64,000 nucleotides of DNA from G963677325 sp963677325 (lineage in GTDB: Bacteria; Bacteroidota; Bacteroidia; Bacteroidales; Prolixibacteraceae): the NCBI GenBank assembly GCA_963677325.2, contig CAXXGM010000009.1:1-64000 (forward strand), given 5' to 3'. Below, piece after piece: positions 1-7,552 of the stretch. Numbering within the stretch: the stretch's first letter is position 1; each line of letters begins with the position of its first letter. The notes beneath the pieces are model-generated. The model did no database searches and was not told where the DNA came from. It saw only the letters and a program-made list of their open reading frames with translations. The position numbers and the translations under genes are program-made.

Positions 1-1
1 G

Positions 2-235
2 ATTGAGGCAATGGCTTGTATGTGCCCTGTTTTAGCACCCGAATTAAATGTTAATAGAGAAAGACTTGGTAATTTTAGAGGATTTATGTTTCAAAATTTA
101 CATGATGATTTATATACTCAAATGAAAAATTGTGAAATAATGCGTGAAGAGACTATTAATAACGCAAAGGAATGGGTCAATCAATATACTTGGGAAAGAA
201 TTAATAAATATTTCTTAAAAGATCTTGAAAGGTAA
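2..235 (+). CDS. glycosyltransferase, C-terminal end (partial)
   Basis: The reading frame is open from the window edge, so this is the 3' end of a gene that starts upstream. It begins I-E-A-M-A-C-M-C-P-V-L-A-P, which fits the EAMACGxPV segment near the end of GT4-type (GT-B fold) glycosyltransferases, where the Glu region contacts the nucleotide-sugar donor. About 60 residues follow, with an amphipathic C-terminal helix ending KDLER. It precedes dideoxy-aminosugar genes, so a role in surface glycan assembly is inferred. Donor and acceptor cannot be read from the fragment. The ATG at 11 is internal, not the start. Confidence 0.7.
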   Translation: MEAMACMCPVLAPELNVNRERLGNFRGFMFQNLHDDLYTQMKNCEIMREETINNAKEWVNQYTWERINKYFLKDLER

Positions 236-246
236 TAAAAGCACCT

Positions 247-631
247 ATGGCTAATTTAATCGATTTAAAAACTTTTACCGACCCAAGAGGGAATCTTACG
301 GTTATAGAAAAAGTACTTCCTTTTGATATCAAAAGAGTTTTTTATATTTATGGGGTTGATGATTCCATACGCGGTCATCACAGGCACAAGAAAACAACGC
401 AAGCTGCTATCGCTCTGCAAGGAGAATGCAGAATAACCAACCAAGGAGGCATGGGATTACCTATTGAGATTTTTATTTTAAATGCCCCGTCCAAATGTCT
501 GATAATAAATCCTGAGGATTATCATTGGATTGGATAATTTTTCAAAAGATTGTATATTAATGATTTTTGCATCCGATTTTTTTGATCCAAATGATTATAT
601 TTATAAACCCTATGAACAACTAACATTTTAG
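247..631 (+). pseudogene. FdtA/QdtA-like dTDP-4-keto-6-deoxyglucose 3,4-ketoisomerase, frameshifted
   Basis: The first 96 codons encode a WxcM/FdtA-type cupin. It starts MANLIDLKTFTDPRGNLTVIE and has the metal-free active-site strand IRGHHRHKKTTQ (His45 and His47), then the PEDYHW segment. The frame stops at 535-537. The +1 frame continues at once as DNFSKDCILMIFASDFFDP and ends at 629-631, restoring a family-length protein of about 127 residues. One extra base in cattggattggataat explains the break. Intact homologues isomerise the keto group before a 3-aminotransferase acts. The next recognisable gene is such an aminotransferase. Either a real pseudogene or a sequencing or assembly indel. 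Confidence 0.8.
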
Positions 632-1354
632 CTCTAATCTTTGAGTTCCCACCTGATTATTTATTAAACTTATAACAAAATCATATGCGAATATAACATT
701 TTGGTATTCTTAAAAACGAAATGTACACTCTCCAGGGGGAAAATTTGAGGAATGATGAAAAGGAGCAACATTATTTTTTACCTTATAGTAATTAAGATAC
801 TAAAAAGTTGACAATTATGAACCATCATATTCTACTCAAGTAATTCTTCAGGAGATTGATAAATTCAGTTTAATTTTTTTTCAATAGGGCAGGAATAACT
901 TTTCAAGAATACCAATTGAAAAAGTACTTCAATTATTCAATAGTTGTTTCTGATTACAATTCATCCGTTCTTCGGTTGAAACGGTTTGAAATTTTTGAAA
1001 ATGCAATTTTATTGGATGCCTTCAAAGCCCCATTGTCTACTGATGAAAACAGGCTTTTGCTTTTTCCCAGAATTGATACCGAATTTGATGATGATCAACT
1101 TAGAAAAATATTCAAAAAATTTCATATTTCAGATATTCCTCGAATATGTTTTCTTCCAGTGAATTATTAAATTTGCGTTTTTTTTTGCAGAAATCAAAAC
1201 GTTTTTAATTTGTTCACTTAAAGGAAGAACACGAGTATTTTATGGTTATGCCGGATCAAGCAGTCCTTTAAAAAATATGGATTCCCCATTGAAATTAACT
1301 AAAAAGTATGAAAACGGTCAACGGAAATATTTTCTATAATCAAAATAATTTAGT
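632..1354. other. AT-rich stretch without a confident gene
   Basis: About 720 bases separate the two broken aminosugar genes. The only sizeable frame is 916-1170 (listed separately). A second open stretch at roughly 1193-1339 reads IKTFLICSLKGRTRVFYGYAG, with a different frame and no good start. Together they may be remains of one decayed gene. An acyltransferase often sits at this place in Fuc3N/Qui3N clusters, but no acyltransferase motif is visible. Confidence 0.4.
916..1170 (+). CDS. unrecognised 84-aa ORF, possibly a gene remnant
   Basis: I do not recognise this product. The frame opens with TTG (no ATG nearby) and encodes a charged, soluble-looking peptide with the segments YSIVVSDYNSS, FEIFENAILLDAF and LLLFPRIDTEFDDDQLRKIF. 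There is no signal peptide, membrane helix or Cys/His motif. It lies between two frameshifted sugar-nucleotide genes in AT-rich DNA, so it may be part of a broken gene rather than an expressed one. Confidence 0.25.
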   Translation: MKKYFNYSIVVSDYNSSVLRLKRFEIFENAILLDAFKAPLSTDENRLLLFPRIDTEFDDDQLRKIFKKFHISDIPRICFLPVNY

Positions 1355-2439
1355 ATGATTGAATATGAAAATTTAGGGAAGCTAAATCAACCTTTCTTCG
1401 AATCTTATAAAAAGGTTTTTCAAAAAACCCTAGATTCTGGGTGGTTTGTATTAGGGAATAATGTGTCAAATTTTGAAAATGAATTTGCCGCTTTTACGGG
1501 GCTAAATATTGTATTGGATTAGCTTCTGGACTTGATGCCCTCAGTCTTGCTCTCCGTTGTTTTGATTTTCCGATTGGTTCTGAAGTAATTGTTCCATCAA
1601 ATACCTATATAGCAACCATTCTCTCTATCGTTCAAAATGGTTTCAAACCTATCCTTGTTGAGCCTGATATTAATACTTATAATATCGATCCTGCCAAAAT
1701 AGAAGAAAAAATCACATCCAATACACGTGCTATTGTGGTAGTGCATTTATATGGTAAATGCTGTCAAATGGATACTATCCTTTTTGTTGCAAAAAAATAT
1801 AATTTGCGTGTAATTGAAGATTGTGCCCAATCACATGGTGCGAGATTTAAAGGACAAATTTCTGGCACTTTTGGTGATTTTGGAGCGCATAGCTTCTATC
1901 CAACTAAAAATTTAGGGGCGTTAGGAGATGCAGGAGCTGTCACTACTAATGACATTTCAATGGCCCAAAAAATTAAATCACTGAGAAATTATGGTTCAAA
2001 AGAAAAGTACGTGAATGATTACGTAGGCTATAATTCGCGACTTGATGAAATTCAAGCTGGGTTTTTATCTATAAAACTAAAAGCTTTAAATAAAATCAAT
2101 GATCATAAACGCCAATTAGCAAAGCTTTACTTAGATAACCTTAAAAATGATTTTATTAAACCATTTTTAGATAAAGATTATTATGACGTATATCATGTTT
2201 TTAATATTCGCCATTTTAGACGTAATCAATTAAAAGAATTTCTTTTAAATCATAATATTAAAACTGAAATTCACTACCCTATAGCTCCACATAAACAAAA
2301 AGCAATGAATGGTATAATTGATGGTGAATATCCCATATCCGAAGAAATTCATAATACTACACTTAGCTTACCCATTTCATATTTCCATACCAAAGAAGAT
2401 ATTTATCGAGTAATCGAGATTTTAAATTCCTTTAAATAA
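1355..2439 (+). pseudogene. FdtB/DegT-type sugar 3-aminotransferase, frameshifted
   Basis: PLP-dependent DegT/DnrJ/EryC1/StrS aminotransferase of the type that makes dTDP-3-amino-3,6-dideoxyhexoses. The ATG at 1355 starts MIEYENLGKLNQPFFESYKK and runs 55 codons to a stop at 1520-1522. The correct continuation (KYCIGLASGLDALSLALR) begins at 1504 in another frame and runs to 2439, so one base is missing near 1502. The combined length of about 361 aa is normal. The downstream part has VIEDCAQSHGA and the PLP-lysine segment HSFYPTKNLGALGDAGA. The Met at 1735 is internal. It pairs functionally with the FdtA-like gene upstream, which is also broken. Pseudogene and sequencing indel cannot be told apart here. 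Confidence 0.82.
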
Positions 2440-2440
2440 T

Positions 2441-3479
2441 ATGAAATATAATTTTTGTACTCTCTTTGATTCATATTATTTTACCAGAGGTATTGCCTTA
2501 TATAGGTCACTGAAATTACATTGTAAAAATTTCCACCTCTATATTTTTGCTTTCGATGATAAAACTTTTTTATTACTAAAAGAATTAAATTTGAATCATG
2601 TTACCGTAATCTCGTTATTGGATTTTGAGAATGAAGATTTAATCCGAGTAAAGGCTAAACGTACAGTTGCAGAGTATTGTTGGACCTGCACTGCATCAAC
2701 TATTTGGTATTCTATTAATAATTTTAAATTGGACCATTGCGCCTATCTTGATGCAGACATTCTATTTTTCTCATCCCCAACTCCAATTTTTGAAGAAATT
2801 GGGAGTAGGTCTATCGGAATAACCCCGCATAATTTCTCTCCAAAATTTAAATCATCTGAAATATATGGTAAATACTGTGTGCAATTTACTTATTTTAAAA
2901 ATGATATTGAAGGATTAAAAGCTCTTAACTGGTGGAAAAATAGTTGTATCGAATGGTGCTATGCAAAGATGGAGGAACACAAATATGGTGATCAAAAATA
3001 TCTTGATTATTTTGAAGAGAAATTTAATAATGTTTGTGTAATTTCTCACGTAGGAGCTGGAGTTGCGCCTTGGAACATATCGAAATATTTTATTGAATTA
3101 AAAGATAATGCAATTGTGATTGGATTGCGAAAGGAGCAAAAAATTAAATATCCTTTAATTTTCTATCATTTTCAAGGTCTAAAGTTTGATGATAAAAGAA
3201 GTAACATAATTGTAACACCTTCTGATCTGAAAATACCAGAGTTTGGTCTGAAATATATTTATCAACCATACATCTATAAGCTTATACAAATAAAAAAGCA
3301 AATTGAAGGTGATTCTTTTACTTATAAAAAAAATAGTCTTTCAAAGAAAATTAATAAAATCTATTGGTAGTTTTCTCCGAATTAAATTAAAAGGTTATCA
3401 TTTTATTCAAATGTTATACTATCTTTTAAAAAGATCAAGGTATAATAAACCAAAAAAAATTGGTGGAAATTTAATTTAG
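2441..3479 (+). pseudogene. GT-A fold glycosyltransferase with late frameshift
   Basis: Starts one base after the aminotransferase stop. The 309-aa frame (2441-3370) begins MKYNFCTLFDSYYFTRGIAL, the usual opening of GT8-like nucleotide-sugar transferases. It carries a DxD metal motif in CAYLDADILFF around residue 105, then YGDQKYLDYF and HVGAGVAPWN, which fit the acceptor and donor pocket of these retaining enzymes. The frame stops at 3368-3370. A shifted frame carries straight on as IGSFLRIKLKGYHFIQMLYY, basic and aromatic, to a stop at 3477-3479, so a third single-base frameshift is likely. The catalytic part is complete in either case, so the protein could still work. Presumed role: surface glycan side chain. 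Confidence 0.7.
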
Positions 3480-3638
3480 ATCTTTGATTATGATAATAAG
3501 TAGGTCGTAATACAGAAATTTTGATTACCATTGGTTTGCAAGCTTCTTGTTTATATTATTAACTAAATTGAACGAAGGGAGTATAAGAAAATACTACGTG
3601 TAATATAGATTTATCTTAATTTATAATAATAAGTTTAT

Positions 3639-4676
3639 ATGTTTAATAACAAAGTGCTCTTAATAACTGGTGGAACTGGATCTTTTGGGAATGCCGTACT
3701 CAATCGCTTTTTAGCAACTGATATAAAGGAAATTCGAATTTTTTCTCGTGACGAGAAAAAGCAAGATGATATGCGGCATCGTCTTAACAGTTCCAAAGTA
3801 AAATTTTATATTGGAAATGTTCGAGACAAGCGTAGCGTGGATTATGCAGTGAAAGGTGTGGATTATGTCTTTCATGCAGCAGCTTTAAAGCAGGTTCCTT
3901 CATGCGAGTTTTTCCCCATTGAAGCGGTGAATACAAATGTATTGGGAACCCAAAATGTATTGGATTCTGCAATGGAAAATGATGTAAAAAGGATGATTGT
4001 TCTTAGCACCGATAAAGCAGTCTATCCGATCAATGCTATGGGGATTTCCAAGGCCATGATGGAAAAAGTGATGCAGGCTAAAGCCCGGGCCATGGGAGAG
4101 GATACAACTACGGTTTACTGTGGCACTCGGTATGGTAACGTGATGGCATCCAGGGGATCTGTCATTCCTCTTTTTGTAAAACAAATAAAAGAAGGAAATG
4201 AATTAACAATTACAGACCCTAATATGACCCGATTTATGATGACACTAGAAGATGCTGTGGATTTGGTTCTTTATGCATTTCAACATGGTAAAAACGGAGA
4301 TATGTTTATCCAGAAATCGCCAGCCTCCACAATAGGGGATTTAGCTCAAGCTTTAATTGAATTATATCAATCAGAAAGCAAACTTCGGATTATTGGTACA
4401 CGTCACGGAGAAAAATTATATGAAACTTTAGTGAATCGAGAAGAAATGGCCAAGGCAATGGATATGGGGAATTATTTCCGGGTACCCGCAGATAATCGGG
4501 ATCTGAATTATGCCAGTTATTTTACTGAAGGAGAACAAAAAGTATCCGTTATTGAGGACTACCATTCACATAATACCAGACGATTGGACGTGGAAGGAAC
4601 CAAACAATTATTGCTTAAGCTGCCTTTGATTAGAAGAGATATTTTGGGTGAAGATGTAAAACAATATCCGGATTAA
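3639..4676 (+). CDS. capE: UDP-GlcNAc 4,6-dehydratase/5-epimerase (UDP-L-FucNAc pathway)
   Basis: Extended SDR of the CapE/FnlA/WbjB group, which turns UDP-GlcNAc into a 4-keto-6-deoxy intermediate on the way to UDP-N-acetyl-L-fucosamine. It has the NAD(P) loop LLITGGTGSFGNAVL at residues 6-20, FHAAALKQVPSCEFFP around 90, and LSTDKAVYPINAMGISKAMM around 125-145. Met stands in place of the usual SDR tyrosine (MxxxK for YxxxK), which I recall as typical of this inverting group. At 345 aa it is full length and ends KQYPD as in relatives. The matching capF and capG genes follow after an inserted two-gene module. Base composition is less AT-rich than the preceding 3.6 kb. Confidence 0.93.
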   Translation: MFNNKVLLITGGTGSFGNAVLNRFLATDIKEIRIFSRDEKKQDDMRHRLNSSKVKFYIGNVRDKRSVDYAVKGVDYVFHAAALKQVPSCEFFPIEAVNTNVLGTQNVLDSAMENDVKRMIVLSTDKAVYPINAMGISKAMMEKVMQAKARAMGEDTTTVYCGTRYGNVMASRGSVIPLFVKQIKEGNELTITDPNMTRFMMTLEDAVDLVLYAFQHGKNGDMFIQKSPASTIGDLAQALIELYQSESKLRIIGTRHGEKLYETLVNREEMAKAMDMGNYFRVPADNRDLNYASYFTEGEQKVSVIEDYHSHNTRRLDVEGTKQLLLKLPLIRRDILGEDVKQYPD

Positions 4677-4708
4677 AAGACAAAAGACAAAAGACAAAGG
4701 TCAAAAGA
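4675..4708 (+). repeat. GACAAAA-type direct repeat, left copy
   Basis: The stretch overlapping the capE stop reads AAAAGACAAAAGACAAAAG, then ACAAAGGTC. A second block of the same 7-mer (5905-5952) sits after the ART-fold gene. The two blocks bracket the 1.2-kb segment that separates capE from capF. Confidence 0.6.
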
Positions 4709-5100
4709 TGATGACTAATTGAAGCAAATTTGCGCACTTTTGCTAATTCTATGAGTGGAAGTCCGATCAAAGCAGCCTTCCGGAACCAATTATTGAAGCA
4801 TTTGAATGGAAGCCGGATGATGCGGATTTAAAAGATGAACGCAGTGAAATAAAAAATAAAAGGAAGATGAACTAATTGGTTGATTTATTTTATCCATTTA
4901 AATCTACTTGATCAGCGCCATCAGCGTTCCCTATTTTCCAAATTTTTACTTTGCAGTAGTGGTGAATATTAAGGAGATAACCCAATTCAACACTCGTGAG
5001 GTTATCGGTCTTCCTGGAGTCTGAAAATCCGGCAAAAAACTTTTATTAATATTAAATGTTTTAATATTTTTGTAACTTTAAAGTTCAAAATCTATTCGAC
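4709..5100. other. intergenic stretch with possible gene remnants
   Basis: No complete gene is visible. One short frame ends in PIIEAFEWKPDDADLKDE...KMN at about 4872. Another reads FNTREVIGLPGV before a stop near 5024. Both look like tails of lost genes, but neither can be named. The final 60 bases are AT-rich (ttaatattaaatgttttaatatttttg) and probably hold the promoter of the small gene at 5101. Confidence 0.35.
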
Positions 5101-5274
5101 ATGGATACAAAAGAGCATAAACAATATCTCGATGAATTTAAGGCTTATTCCAAAGAGATAATTTCTTCGAGAGAAAGAGCTCAACAATTTTTAATACGGT
5201 CTGGAATCAACACAAAATCAGGAAAACTTTCGAAAGCATACACTTCACTATTTCCAACCCAACAAGGCAAATAA
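5101..5274 (+). CDS. 57-aa partner of the ART-fold protein (antitoxin-like)
   Basis: Small gene opening ATGGATACAAAAG and closing with a TAA that touches the ATG of the next gene (TAAATG), so the two are almost certainly translated together. The product is charged and helical and ends ARAFLIRSG-like: residues 26-46 read RAQQFLIRSGINTKSGKLSK. As I recall, this FL-x-GI-x-T-x-SGKL pattern is common in short bacterial proteins encoded next to larger partners. There are no membrane or DNA-binding motifs I can name. Size, tight coupling and position suggest an antitoxin or immunity role for the 207-aa protein. That role is inference only. Confidence 0.6.
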   Translation: MDTKEHKQYLDEFKAYSKEIISSRERAQQFLIRSGINTKSGKLSKAYTSLFPTQQGK

Positions 5275-5898
5275 ATGTATTCCAAAAGAGCCGGTCTTGT
5301 TCTGGGCTTCCATGGTTGCGACCGGAAAGTAAGGGATAAGGTTGTATCCTCAAAAGAAGGAGTTTTAATACCAAGTAGTAATGATTATGATTGGCTCGGG
5401 CATGGTGTCTATTTTTGGGAGAACAATTGCAAACGTGCCTTAGATTTTGCCGAATTTCTTAAGAACCACAAACCGCATAACTCCAAACAAATAATAGAAG
5501 AACCTGCTGTAATTGGAGCCATAATTGATTTAGGGTTTTGCTTGGATTTATTGGATTCTGATTACCTGAATTTGTTAAAAGAAGGATATAATTTATTAAA
5601 AGATACCAGAGAAAAATTTGGTTTGGAAATTCCAGGAAATGTGCCATTGATAAAAGATGGTGATTTAATAAAAAGACATCTGGACTGTGCTGTGATTGAA
5701 ACAATTCATCACTTCAATGAAGATACAGGAAAGGCTGCTTTTGATTCTGTAAGGGGAGTCTTTTTTGAAGGTAAAGATTTGTATAAAAATGCAGGATTTA
5801 AATCCAATAATCACATCCAGATTGCAATAAAGAACCCAAATTGTATAAAGGGTTATTTTATTCCTCGTGATCTGGATACTAAATATCCCAAACCATAA
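5275..5898 (+). CDS. putative ADP-ribosyltransferase-fold (PARP-like) protein
   Basis: The 207-aa protein has LVLGFHGCD at residues 8-16 and DYDWLGHGVYFWENNCKRALDFA at 38-60. These resemble the two hallmark strands of the diphtheria-toxin/PARP ADP-ribosyltransferase clade: HG-T/C in strand 1 (His13), then GxGIYFA...S..A (Tyr46) in strand 2. The C-terminal strand HIQIAIKNPNCIKGYFIP looks like the last ART strand, but the PARP glutamate position seems to hold Asn, His or Gln, so a different triad is expected. No secretion signal or membrane helix is seen. It is coupled to a 57-aa gene and lies inside the capE-capF interval between GACAAAA repeats. Probably a cytoplasmic toxin-like enzyme; target unknown. 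Confidence 0.55.
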   Translation: MYSKRAGLVLGFHGCDRKVRDKVVSSKEGVLIPSSNDYDWLGHGVYFWENNCKRALDFAEFLKNHKPHNSKQIIEEPAVIGAIIDLGFCLDLLDSDYLNLLKEGYNLLKDTREKFGLEIPGNVPLIKDGDLIKRHLDCAVIETIHHFNEDTGKAAFDSVRGVFFEGKDLYKNAGFKSNNHIQIAIKNPNCIKGYFIPRDLDTKYPKP

Positions 5899-5904
5899 GA
5901 TCGG

Positions 5905-5952
5905 GAAAAGACAAAGGACAAAAGACAAAAGATAAAAAGGGAAAGACAAAAG
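5905..5952 (+). repeat. GACAAAA-type direct repeat, right copy
   Basis: The block between the ART-fold gene and capF consists of degenerate GACAAAA units and matches the block at 4675-4708 in the same orientation. Similar purine-rich spacers occur between genes of many Bacteroidota genomes, so the pair may be a recombination scar or a general spacer family. Confidence 0.6.
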
Positions 5953-5965
5953 TAAAAATGTTTTG

Positions 5966-7087
5966 ATGATCAAGATTGGAATTACAGGTCAGGCAGGGTT
6001 TGTTGGAACGCATTTATATAATACTTTAGGATTAGGGCCGGATAAATTCATGCGAATTCCTTTTGAAGATGCTTATTTTTCGGATGAAGGTAAGCTAAAG
6101 GAATTTGTGCAAAATTGTGATGTTATTGTGCATCTGGCAGCTATGAACAGGCACAACGATCCGGACGTGTTATATAACACCAACCTCGGACTTGTGAAAC
6201 AATTGATCGAAGCTTGCGAGACCACAAACTCGGCCCCACATATTTTGTTTTCATCTTCCACACAAGAGGAACGTGATAACCTTTATGGGAGATCCAAAAA
6301 AGAGGGAAGGGAGCTGTTTGAAAAATGGGCTGATAAAAATAATGCACAATTTAGTGGGTTAGTAATTCCAAATGTATTTGGATCTTTCGGGAATCCTTAT
6401 TATAACTCCGTGGTAGCTACTTTTTGTCATCAGCTAACACATGGCGAAAAGCCGAGGATTGATGTGGATGGAGATATGAAACTAATTTATGTTGGAGAAT
6501 TAGTAGATGAAATAATCAAAATAATTGAGTCACAAGAATCAATTACACATACCTACAAAATTCCTCATTCCGCTGAGATAAAAGTTTCAATTCTGCTTAA
6601 AAAACTAACCTCATTTAAGGAAAACTATTTTGATAATGGCTCCATCCCTAATCTGGATAATTCTTTTGACCTGAATCTGTTCAATACTTTTCTCTGTTAT
6701 ATTGATCACCATACATTCTTTCCATTCAATCTTAAATTGAATACCGATCAACGCGGAAGTTTTGTCGAGACAATGAAATTAAACAGTGGTGGGCAGATCT
6801 CCTTTTCAACTACTGTTCCTGGTGTTACAAGAGGCAATCATTTTCACACAAGAAAAGCAGAAAGATTTGCTGTTATGAAGGGAAAAGCAAAAATTGAGCT
6901 TCGTCGTATAGGAACAGATAAGGTAATGTCATTTGACTTGGACGGTAAGCAATCTTCATTCGTTGATATGCCGATCTGGTACACTCATAACATTACTAAT
7001 ATAGGGAATGAAGATCTCTACACGATATTCTGGATCAATGAACATTATAATACTGATGATCCGGATACTTATTTTGAAAAAGTTTAG
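5966..7087 (+). CDS. capF: CapF-type bifunctional 4-ketoreductase/3-epimerase (UDP-L-FucNAc pathway)
   Basis: Second enzyme of UDP-N-acetyl-L-fucosamine synthesis. The N-terminal SDR domain has MIKIGITGQAGFVGTHL and, around residue 95-115, FSSSTQEERDNLYGRSKKEG with the YxxxK pair. The C-terminal cupin domain (about residues 250-373) has RGSFVETMK, VTRGNHFHTRKAERF with metal-binding His, and DMPIWYTHNITN. At 373 aa it is family length. I start at the ATG at 5966 rather than the TTG one codon earlier. It works between CapE (3639-4676) and the 2-epimerase (7553-8683); an ART-fold module and an S23 gene interrupt an otherwise standard E-F-G order. Confidence 0.93.
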   Translation: MIKIGITGQAGFVGTHLYNTLGLGPDKFMRIPFEDAYFSDEGKLKEFVQNCDVIVHLAAMNRHNDPDVLYNTNLGLVKQLIEACETTNSAPHILFSSSTQEERDNLYGRSKKEGRELFEKWADKNNAQFSGLVIPNVFGSFGNPYYNSVVATFCHQLTHGEKPRIDVDGDMKLIYVGELVDEIIKIIESQESITHTYKIPHSAEIKVSILLKKLTSFKENYFDNGSIPNLDNSFDLNLFNTFLCYIDHHTFFPFNLKLNTDQRGSFVETMKLNSGGQISFSTTVPGVTRGNHFHTRKAERFAVMKGKAKIELRRIGTDKVMSFDLDGKQSSFVDMPIWYTHNITNIGNEDLYTIFWINEHYNTDDPDTYFEKV

Positions 7088-7094
7088 GAACTAA

Positions 7095-7125
7095 AAGTCT
7101 TATGTCTAAAGTCTAATGTCTGGAG
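7095..7125 (+). repeat. GTCTAA-type repeat, left of S23 gene
   Basis: Reads aagtcttatgtctaaagtct then aatgtctgg. Its reverse complement resembles 7507-7540, so the four-helix-bundle gene lies between imperfect inverted repeats. The GTCTAAAG core recurs at about 19.57, 38.2, 61.5 and 61.65 kb. Confidence 0.55.
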
Positions 7126-7134
7126 TATAACCTG

Positions 7135-7506
7135 ATGAGATGCTTTGAAGAGTTAAGAGCTTGGCGTGATGCCCGGGTATTAGTTCAAGACATTTACACA
7201 TTAACTGCAAATTGTAAAGATTTTGGATTCAAAGATCAACTCCAGAGAGCAGTTGTTTCTATCATGAATAATATTGCTGAAGGGTCAGAATCTGGGTCTG
7301 ATAGCTTGTTTGTCCGTTACTTATTTATCGCTAAAGGAAGTTGTGGAGAAGTTAGAAGTATGTTATATATTGGAGAAGATCTGAAATACTGTTCTAATGA
7401 AATAGCAACTTCTTTAAGGAATAAAGCAATAAATATTTCATCTTCTTTGCAAAAATTAATTGAATTTCTTAAAAAGTCTAACACAAGTCCAAAGGTTGAA
7501 AATTAA
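7135..7506 (+). CDS. four-helix-bundle protein (S23/IVS-type)
   Basis: The 123-aa protein matches the S23 family: RCFEELRAWRDARVLVQDIY at the N-terminus, FGFKDQLQRAVVSIMNNIAEGSESGS in the middle (the invariant IAEGxxR/E segment), and VRYLFIAKGSCGEVRSML. Known members form pentamers of four-helix bundles. They were first noticed as ORFs within 23S rRNA intervening sequences and also occur scattered through Bacteroidota genomes. The molecular function is not established. Here it splits capF from wecB and is flanked by GTCTAA inverted repeats, which hints at a mobile cassette. It has no evident link to L-FucNAc synthesis. Confidence 0.85.
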   Translation: MRCFEELRAWRDARVLVQDIYTLTANCKDFGFKDQLQRAVVSIMNNIAEGSESGSDSLFVRYLFIAKGSCGEVRSMLYIGEDLKYCSNEIATSLRNKAINISSSLQKLIEFLKKSNTSPKVEN

Positions 7507-7540
7507 GACTTTAGACTTCCGACATTGGACTTTCGACTCT
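7507..7540 (+). repeat. GTCTAA-type repeat, right of S23 gene
   Basis: Reads gactttagacttccgacatt then ggactttcgact, an imperfect inverted partner of 7095-7125. It occupies nearly all the DNA between the S23 stop and the wecB ATG. Confidence 0.55.
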
Positions 7541-7552
7541 CATAGAAAACAA

